From DAOQVB01 sp964400865 (GTDB lineage Bacteria > Patescibacteriota > Microgenomatia > UBA1400 > PJMF01): a stretch of DNA of 9,864 nt. The notes under the pieces were generated by a model that was given only the letters and a program-made list of their open reading frames with translations, did no database searches and was not told where the DNA came from. The DNA lies in the NCBI GenBank assembly GCA_964400865.1, contig CAYNWG010000035.1:1-9864 (forward strand), written 5' to 3'. A program made the position numbers and the translations under genes. Positions 5,088-9,864 of this stretch are shown here, piece by piece; position 1 is the stretch's first letter, and every line of letters begins with the position of its first letter.

Positions 5088-7514
5088 CTAACCGAGTGAT
5101 GGTTGCAGGTGGTAATATGGTGGTTTATTTTTGTAACGCTTGATTGCAAGCGCAATTATTTCTTCAAGAAAGTCACCATAATCCATACCAACCAACTCGG
5201 CTACCGTTGGTACTCGGTTACCTATGTTTATAGATGGATTGGGATTAAGCTCAAGAATATACGGATTGTCTTCTTTATCTAATTTTATCTCCACGCGTCC
5301 GTAATCATGGCAGTCGAGAATATTATACGTATCCAGGGCGATTTCAGTGATTAACTTCAACAATTTTTGATTAATATTTTTAGGAGGAATTTGAGTAGAG
5401 ACTTTATCCTTATAAATCTTTGCTTCAGCAAATTTAAAGTCATACGGACATATATGCCAGTAGCCTTTTGGTAAGTCATCGAATATTGTGCGAGCGAGGG
5501 GTAAGACCTGCAGATCATCCTCTTCACTTCCAATAATAGAAACGTCATATTCATCCCCCTCGAGGTATTCTTCCACCAAGGCGGGTCGTTTTAAAGTGTT
5601 GATTACATAATCGAGTTGCTGATCGAGCTGTTTTTGATCTATAACGACAGAATCGTTGGTAATACCTATTGAGTTATCAGTGTTAGCCGGCTTAACGATA
5701 AGTGGATACCGCAAATCTTTGCGAATTTCGTCTGTTAAATCATAAGCATAATCCCAACGAGCAGTTGGAATATTATGAAAAGTTAGCAATTTCTTCACTC
5801 TAATTTTATCAATGCACAACCCGAGCGTGAATGGATTTGAACCAGTGTATGGTATTTGCATGGCATCAAAAATCGAGGCAATATGAGGTTCGAGTAAACT
5901 AGAATCGTTTAGGCGTTCTCCAACATTAAAAACTAAATCTACATTGCCATTTTTTAAAATTTCTAGGGCATTATATAAATCATTAAAATCAATAAAGGTA
6001 GTTTGATATCCTCTATCTCTTAATACTTGTTCGATATTTTTTCCGACGCTCGTAAGTTCTGCCTCCACCGCTCCTTGAGCTGCGGAATACGTATTGCATG
6101 CAATACCAATGTGTAGTTTTCGTTGATTTTTTTGATCTAACAATCTGATTTTTTCTATCCTAGCCTTGCCTGAGGCGAAGTGTTGGCTTAACGCTGCAGA
6201 ACTAAAGCGAGAGCGACGAGCGGTTTTTCCAACAGCTGAAAGTGGTGAAAAAGGAACAATTTCGTATGAAATCTGTAGGAGTACATCTTCTAAATTTTCT
6301 CGTGCTTCAATTGGGTTATCTGCAGCTACCATAAACCAACCAAGAAAATCATATGCGACTGGTGGAGTAAAGACAGTATCGCCAACTTCTTTGTCAAAAT
6401 GAAATTCTGCCACATTTAGATCTGGATCAAACTTTTTTGGTATGAAAAGTTTTGACAAAATACCCGCTTTATCTGAGGTAAAAGATTGGGCAGCGACATA
6501 TTCCGAAGGTTCCTTACGTTCGATTTTTGTTACATATTGATTACATGCAATTTTAATTGCTTCCTCGATTAGATCTACTTTCCAAACTTTTTTTATAGCT
6601 GGATACACCTCATCTCCCCCAAGGCGGAGATTGACTTCCAATGGCACAGGGCCAGCATCTGTTGATTTGGCCTCAAAGTGGATGCATCCATTCATAACCC
6701 CAAGTTTTTCTAGTACTAACTCAGCCATATCTATTAATTGTTTCTGGTTTTGATCTGGCAAAGACGATGGAAGGGAATAACCAGATTCTAAGAAGAACGG
6801 CTCTTTCGTTTGCAAATTGTCACTGATGGAAAAAAATTTAATTTTTCCATTTTGTAACAAAATGTCAATGTCAACCTCATTGCCATCAATATACTCTTCA
6901 ACGATTATGGCTGAACCATCTTTGAGTGCAGATTCAACTCTGGTAGAAAGGTTATTGTGTACAAAGGCATACACATCTCGCAATTCCTCAGTTGTTTCTG
7001 CCTTGATTACGTATGCGCTGCTCGATCCATAGGCGGGTTTAATGACCACAGGAAATTTTAGTACTTTCTCAATTTCGTCAATTTCTGCTTCGTTACTAAC
7101 CGAGGTAAATTTTGGATAGGGTAAATTATTTTCTTGACAAAATTGACGGAAAAGTAATTTATTTCTAGCTCGATCTGCAACTTTAAAAGGGATACCGACA
7201 AAATGGTATTTTTCTGTTAATTTAGCAGTGAGCAAAACATCATCTTCCCAAAACGTGATGATGCCATCCACTGTATGAGTTTTGAGATATTCTCCGACAG
7301 CACGTATAGCTTCATCGTGCTTAGAAGTGTCTGCGATGATCCAATCACTCACATACGGAATAGCCCAATTTTTTTCTTTATTGAGAGCGACCACCTGAAC
7401 TCCCAGTTTTTTTAAGCGTTGCAGGATATACCGCTTTTGATGGCTTCCGCTTTGCATGCCAGTATTCACATAGATAACAGTTTTTGGATTGGGTGAATCA
7501 ATAGATTCTTGCAT
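5088..7514 (-). CDS. Tandem ATP-grasp peptide ligase, two-module fusion
   Basis: An 808-residue soluble protein with two complete ATP-grasp ligases. Such enzymes activate a carboxylate as acyl phosphate and join it to an amine. Module 1 (about 11-425) resembles the carnosine synthase/BL00235 L-amino-acid ligases. It has a pre-ATP-grasp fold, the ATP lysine in VIKPAYGSSSA (157-167), EEYIDGNEVDID (206-217), Mg ligands in LEVNLRLGG (292-300), and a C-terminal GWFMVAADNP domain. A basic, Ser-rich linker (about 427-466) follows. Module 2 (467-795) resembles D-Ala-D-Ala ligase: GIPYTGS-like IPYTGSN and DK (569-570), VKPANTDNSIGI (607-618), EEYLEGDEYDVS (648-659), YGRVEIKLD and ELNPNP (755-760). It lacks the canonical Ddl HGxxGEDG segment (here VGERLNDSS), so D-Ala-D-Ala synthesis should not be assumed. 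Both active sites look intact. The gene follows the membrane-protein gene by 15 bases with no clear Shine-Dalgarno. Substrates are unknown. Confidence 0.88.
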   Translation of the reverse strand: MQESIDSPNPKTVIYVNTGMQSGSHQKRYILQRLKKLGVQVVALNKEKNWAIPYVSDWIIADTSKHDEAIRAVGEYLKTHTVDGIITFWEDDVLLTAKLTEKYHFVGIPFKVADRARNKLLFRQFCQENNLPYPKFTSVSNEAEIDEIEKVLKFPVVIKPAYGSSSAYVIKAETTEELRDVYAFVHNNLSTRVESALKDGSAIIVEEYIDGNEVDIDILLQNGKIKFFSISDNLQTKEPFFLESGYSLPSSLPDQNQKQLIDMAELVLEKLGVMNGCIHFEAKSTDAGPVPLEVNLRLGGDEVYPAIKKVWKVDLIEEAIKIACNQYVTKIERKEPSEYVAAQSFTSDKAGILSKLFIPKKFDPDLNVAEFHFDKEVGDTVFTPPVAYDFLGWFMVAADNPIEARENLEDVLLQISYEIVPFSPLSAVGKTARRSRFSSAALSQHFASGKARIEKIRLLDQKNQRKLHIGIACNTYSAAQGAVEAELTSVGKNIEQVLRDRGYQTTFIDFNDLYNALEILKNGNVDLVFNVGERLNDSSLLEPHIASIFDAMQIPYTGSNPFTLGLCIDKIRVKKLLTFHNIPTARWDYAYDLTDEIRKDLRYPLIVKPANTDNSIGITNDSVVIDQKQLDQQLDYVINTLKRPALVEEYLEGDEYDVSIIGSEEDDLQVLPLARTIFDDLPKGYWHICPYDFKFAEAKIYKDKVSTQIPPKNINQKLLKLITEIALDTYNILDCHDYGRVEIKLDKEDNPYILELNPNPSINIGNRVPTVAELVGMDYGDFLEEIIALAIKRYKNKPPYYHLQPSLG

Positions 7515-7529
7515 ATGATTGAAATTATT

Positions 7530-8003
7530 CTAAAGTATTTTTACAATTTGAATACGAGGAAAGAATTTTGAAAGTATCGCATTGTTGGACACAAGCAACC
7601 AGCCATACCCAAAGAATAAATCACCGGCCAATGTTCGAGCATAAAAGGGTAGGGCTACCGTGTAACAAAGTAATAACCCACTGAGTGTATGGGGGTACCA
7701 ATACCAAAATGAGCCAAAGTTAGAAAGTAGAAAGAAACAAAATGAAGCGAGTGGGAGGAAAACGACTCTTAGTTTTGGCTGATTACGACTCAGATAGCCA
7801 AACAAGGGATACGCAGCAAAGCCTAGGTAGGTCCACCAAAAACCTAGGTAGAAACCACCTACCCATAAGTCGAATACTATTATTGATAGAAAGTATAACC
7901 AAGGAGTTTTTGAGAAAAAACCAACGCTTCCAAGTGGGGAAAAATTTGCTGGTAGCCAACCAAGCCTAGAGACAAATGAAAAGAAGTGTATTACTTTTTT
8001 CAT
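7530..8003 (-). CDS. DUF6580-like integral membrane protein
   Basis: A 157-residue protein with about five membrane segments. The segment ANFSPLGSVGFF (19-30) near the N terminus and SNFGSFWYWYPHTLSGLLLCYTVALPF in two halves (94-105 and 106-120) match the pattern I recall for DUF6580 proteins, including the conserved N-F-S-P-G and tNFG sites. The C-terminal part has ARTLAGDLFFGYGW (122-135). The size and helix content recall small substrate-binding membrane subunits of vitamin transporters, but that function is inference. The ATG overlaps the TGA of the lipoprotein gene (ATGA), a sign of translational coupling, and there is no separate ribosome site. The ATP-grasp gene begins 15 bases downstream. 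Confidence 0.75.
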   Translation of the reverse strand: MKKVIHFFSFVSRLGWLPANFSPLGSVGFFSKTPWLYFLSIIVFDLWVGGFYLGFWWTYLGFAAYPLFGYLSRNQPKLRVVFLPLASFCFFLLSNFGSFWYWYPHTLSGLLLCYTVALPFYARTLAGDLFFGYGWLLVSNNAILSKFFPRIQIVKIL

Positions 8004-8467
8004 TCCTCGCTCTTCGGGCTTGGGAAAGCTTCAACTGGCTCTAGTCGAAAGGTAGCGATATCACCTTCGGAAAGAATTGTTTTATCTACCGCTTCTGTGG
8101 CATATTCGCGATTGACGTAAAAGGCCCAATATTGTTTTTCATCTCCTAAGACACCATTTATGCCCTCAATGAAAGTACCAAATCCAAATTCTTTTTCTTG
8201 CACTTCTGCGTTTTGTTTTAGTAAATCGAGAGCAGTTTGACCGCTGGCGCTGGCAACATAGCTATATTCAGCCTCCGCGGGACGCCCTATATTTTCTTTT
8301 CCTTCATTTTGTTTTAATATGTCTGTTGGTGTAGAGTCGGTGACTGTTGTTTCGGGTTGGGTGTTTGAAGATAAGCTACAACCACTCAGACCGAGGGAAA
8401 GAGTTGCTACTAAACTAATGGTCAAGAAAATGCGTGTAGCGGTTTTTGTCATAATTCGCTTCAGCAT
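8000..8467 (-). CDS. Lipoprotein with DUF4430-like domain
   Basis: The 155-residue protein begins with a basic n-region and a hydrophobic helix ending in the lipobox LSGC (27-30). Cys30 should be lipid-modified and the mature protein held on the outer face of the membrane. A low-complexity Ser/Thr linker follows (31-66). The rest (about 68-145) fits DUF4430: GQTALDLLKQ, FGFGTFIEGINGVLGDEKQYW and AFYVNREYATEAVDK, then LSEGDIATFRLE. This fold is related to the ligand-cradling C-terminal domain of vitamin B12 carrier proteins, so small-molecule binding is possible but unproven. The preceding enolase stop is eight bases upstream. Met1 has no good ribosome site; Met6 (8452) is an alternative start that keeps a better-proportioned signal peptide. 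The gene overlaps its downstream neighbour by four bases. Confidence 0.85.
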   Translation of the reverse strand: MLKRIMTKTATRIFLTISLVATLSLGLSGCSLSSNTQPETTVTDSTPTDILKQNEGKENIGRPAEAEYSYVASASGQTALDLLKQNAEVQEKEFGFGTFIEGINGVLGDEKQYWAFYVNREYATEAVDKTILSEGDIATFRLEPVEAFPSPKSEE

Positions 8468-8475
8468 ACCAAAAA

Positions 8476-9759
8476 TTACACAAAAGGGAAGTCGGCAATT
8501 GTGGCATTTTCACCCAATTCTCTTTCTATCTGCATTATGCGATTATATTTGGCAATTCTTTCCGAACGATTGAGTGAACCGGTTTTGATTTGGCCAGTAC
8601 CAGCTCCCACCACAAAGTCCGCAATAAAACTATCCTCGGTCTCGCCGGAGCGATGAGACACAATTGCTGTCATTCCTGCTTGGAGCGCAATAGTTACCGT
8701 TTCGATAGTCTCAGACACTGTACCAATCTGATTAAGCTTAACGAGGATTGAATTAGCCGCTTTTTCTCTAATGCCTCGCTCCAAACGAGTGGGGTTTGTC
8801 ACAAACAGATCGTCACCGACAATTTGAATTCGGTGGCCGATTTTTTCTGTTAGTAGAGAAAAACCAGCCCAGTCGTCTTCCGCTAATCCGTCTTCAATAG
8901 ATCGAATTGGATACGTTTCAATCCATTGGCAATAGCGGTCAACCAGTTGTTGAGAATTCAATTTCGTTTGTTCAATACTTAAGTTGTAAAGATTGTCAGA
9001 GTAAAACTCACTTGCAGCTGGATCAAGTGCTAGCACCACGTTTTCTCCAGCCCGGTAACCGGCTTGATTAATCGCTTCAACCATGAGTTCAAGGGGAGCA
9101 TGATTGGTCTTGAGACTAGGTGCATACCCACCTTCATCCCCAACTAATGTTGAAAGTTCTTGTTTTTTCAATAAATTGCCTAGTTTGTGAAAGATTTCAG
9201 ATCCGGCTCGAACGGTTTCGGCAAATGAAGACATACCAACTGGCATGACCATAAATTCCTGCATATCAGTTGAATTTGCTGCATGTTTACCACCATTGAG
9301 CAAATTCATCATGGGAACGGGAAGTTCATAATGAGTGGAGTCTTTACCGAATAAATGAGCAATATATTGATAGAGTGGAATATTTTGAGCTTGGGCGGCC
9401 GCTCTGGCGGCCGCCATCGATACAGCCAGCAGCGCATTTGCTCCTAGATTGCTTTTATCCCCAGTTCCATCAAGCTCCAGCATTCGATTATCTATATCCG
9501 CTTGATTGGTAACATCCATCCGTTCCAAAGCTGGTCCAATGGTTTTGGTAATATTTGAGACTGCTGTTAAAACACCCAAGCCACCATAGCGATTTTGGTC
9601 ATCGTCTCTCAGCTCTAGAGCTTCATGCGTGCCAGTTGATGCGCCAGATGGCACCGCTGCCACACCAATTTCTCCAGAACGTACGATTACTCGGGCTTCG
9701 ACCGTTGGATTACCTCGAGAATCAAGAATTTCTCGGGCATCAACTTGAGCAATTTGCAT
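8476..9759 (-). CDS. eno: Enolase (phosphopyruvate hydratase)
   Basis: Interconverts 2-phosphoglycerate and phosphoenolpyruvate in lower glycolysis. The 427 residues cover the usual bacterial length. Landmarks are SRGNPTVE (14-21), the mobile loop SGASTGTHEA (38-47), NGGKHAANSTDMQEFMV with His159 and Glu168, the catalytic acid in GDEGGYAP (Glu209), and Mg ligands Asp246, Glu289 and Asp316. The catalytic base is Lys341 in VKLNQIGT, followed by SHRSGETED (368-376) and Lys392 in IKTGS. All expected catalytic residues are present, so the enzyme should be active. AAAGG lies five bases before the ATG. The gene heads the operon that continues into the lipoprotein, membrane protein and ATP-grasp genes, which is an unusual company for enolase. 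Confidence 0.98.
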   Translation of the reverse strand: MQIAQVDAREILDSRGNPTVEARVIVRSGEIGVAAVPSGASTGTHEALELRDDDQNRYGGLGVLTAVSNITKTIGPALERMDVTNQADIDNRMLELDGTGDKSNLGANALLAVSMAAARAAAQAQNIPLYQYIAHLFGKDSTHYELPVPMMNLLNGGKHAANSTDMQEFMVMPVGMSSFAETVRAGSEIFHKLGNLLKKQELSTLVGDEGGYAPSLKTNHAPLELMVEAINQAGYRAGENVVLALDPAASEFYSDNLYNLSIEQTKLNSQQLVDRYCQWIETYPIRSIEDGLAEDDWAGFSLLTEKIGHRIQIVGDDLFVTNPTRLERGIREKAANSILVKLNQIGTVSETIETVTIALQAGMTAIVSHRSGETEDSFIADFVVGAGTGQIKTGSLNRSERIAKYNRIMQIERELGENATIADFPFV

Positions 9760-9787
9760 ATAAACCTTTCGCTTGTTAACTGACTAC

Positions 9788-9817
9788 AGTATAGAGAAAG
9801 ATCATTTGTGTACACAA
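9788..9817 (-). promoter_or_regulatory. Promoter of the enolase operon
   Basis: On the minus strand, TTGTGT (9812-9817) and TATACT (9788-9793) are separated by 18 bases. The start near 9781 gives a leader of about 20 bases that contains the AAAGG ribosome site (9765-9769). Confidence 0.5.
9806..9817. promoter_or_regulatory. Perfect 12-base palindrome, candidate operator
   Basis: TTGTGTACACAA is a perfect inverted repeat. Its right half is the enolase -35 element on the minus strand, and it also overlaps the -35 candidate of the plus-strand promoter. A dimeric regulator bound here could control both directions. The symmetry is seen; the function is inferred. Confidence 0.4.
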
Positions 9818-9839
9818 GATGAGCTTTTTGGAGTACAAT
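9811..9839 (+). promoter_or_regulatory. Divergent promoter for a gene beyond the right edge
   Basis: TACACA (9811-9816) and TACAAT (9834-9839) with a 17-base spacer on the plus strand. The -10 and the following A match the tRNA promoters of this window. The remaining 25 bases show no start codon with a ribosome site, so the gene it serves is outside. Confidence 0.4.
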
Positions 9840-9864
9840 ACACCCTTTGCTCTACTGAAGGTAC

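Noticed and set aside
6166..6402. Open frame of 78 codons on the plus strand inside the ATP-grasp gene
   Set aside because: It lies wholly within a well-supported gene on the other strand, and its product shows no recognisable motif. Other short frames inside hflX, enolase and the ZIP gene were dropped for the same reason.
5088..7514. Annotation simply as D-alanine-D-alanine ligase
   Set aside because: Only the C-terminal half resembles Ddl and it lacks the canonical HGxxGEDG segment. The N-terminal half is a separate ligase type, so the simple name would mislead.
1..9864. CRISPR array, insertion sequence, rRNA or toxin-antitoxin pair
   Set aside because: I found no regularly spaced repeats, transposase motifs, terminal inverted repeats or rRNA sequence. 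The two small unknown genes are not adjacent to each other and show no toxin or antitoxin motif.

Overview
The window looks like chromosomal DNA from a compact, AT-leaning bacterium, probably a member of the Candidate Phyla Radiation (Patescibacteria). The signs are short intergenic gaps, tRNA genes without an encoded CCA, small lineage-specific proteins, and a two-helix membrane protein of a type I associate with CPR genomes. The phylum is inferred from gene content. TGA is used as an ordinary stop codon (end of the lipoprotein gene), so the Gracilibacteria/SR1 recoding of UGA does not apply.

Positions 1-2294 read leftwards (minus strand): tRNA-Ser(CGA), a GT-C type membrane glycosyltransferase only 32 bases behind it, a ZIP metal transporter, and the 5' half of tRNA-Ser(GCT), cut by the window edge. 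Positions 2320-4131 hold a small unknown gene (minus), hflX (plus), and a second small unknown gene (minus) that overlaps the end of hflX tail to tail. tRNA-Arg(GCG) lies at 4214-4285 (minus) and a 230-residue membrane protein at 4344-5036 (minus).

Positions 5088-9759 look like one minus-strand operon: enolase, a DUF4430-like lipoprotein, a DUF6580-like multi-pass membrane protein (ATGA overlap with the lipoprotein gene), and an 808-residue protein with two complete ATP-grasp ligase modules. This operon is the most unusual part of the window. The large enzyme joins a carnosine-synthase/BL00235-like module to a D-Ala-D-Ala-ligase-like module, so it could make or extend a small peptide. The lipoprotein and membrane protein could bind or move a small molecule, but that link is inference.

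Regulatory signals are consistent. Hexamers TACAAT sit 17, 17 and 20 bases before the three tRNAs and 9 bases before the hflX start codon. A perfect 12-base palindrome lies between the enolase promoter and a divergent promoter at the right edge and covers the -35 element of both. No mobile element, CRISPR array or rRNA was seen, and no gene-free stretch exceeds 300 bases.
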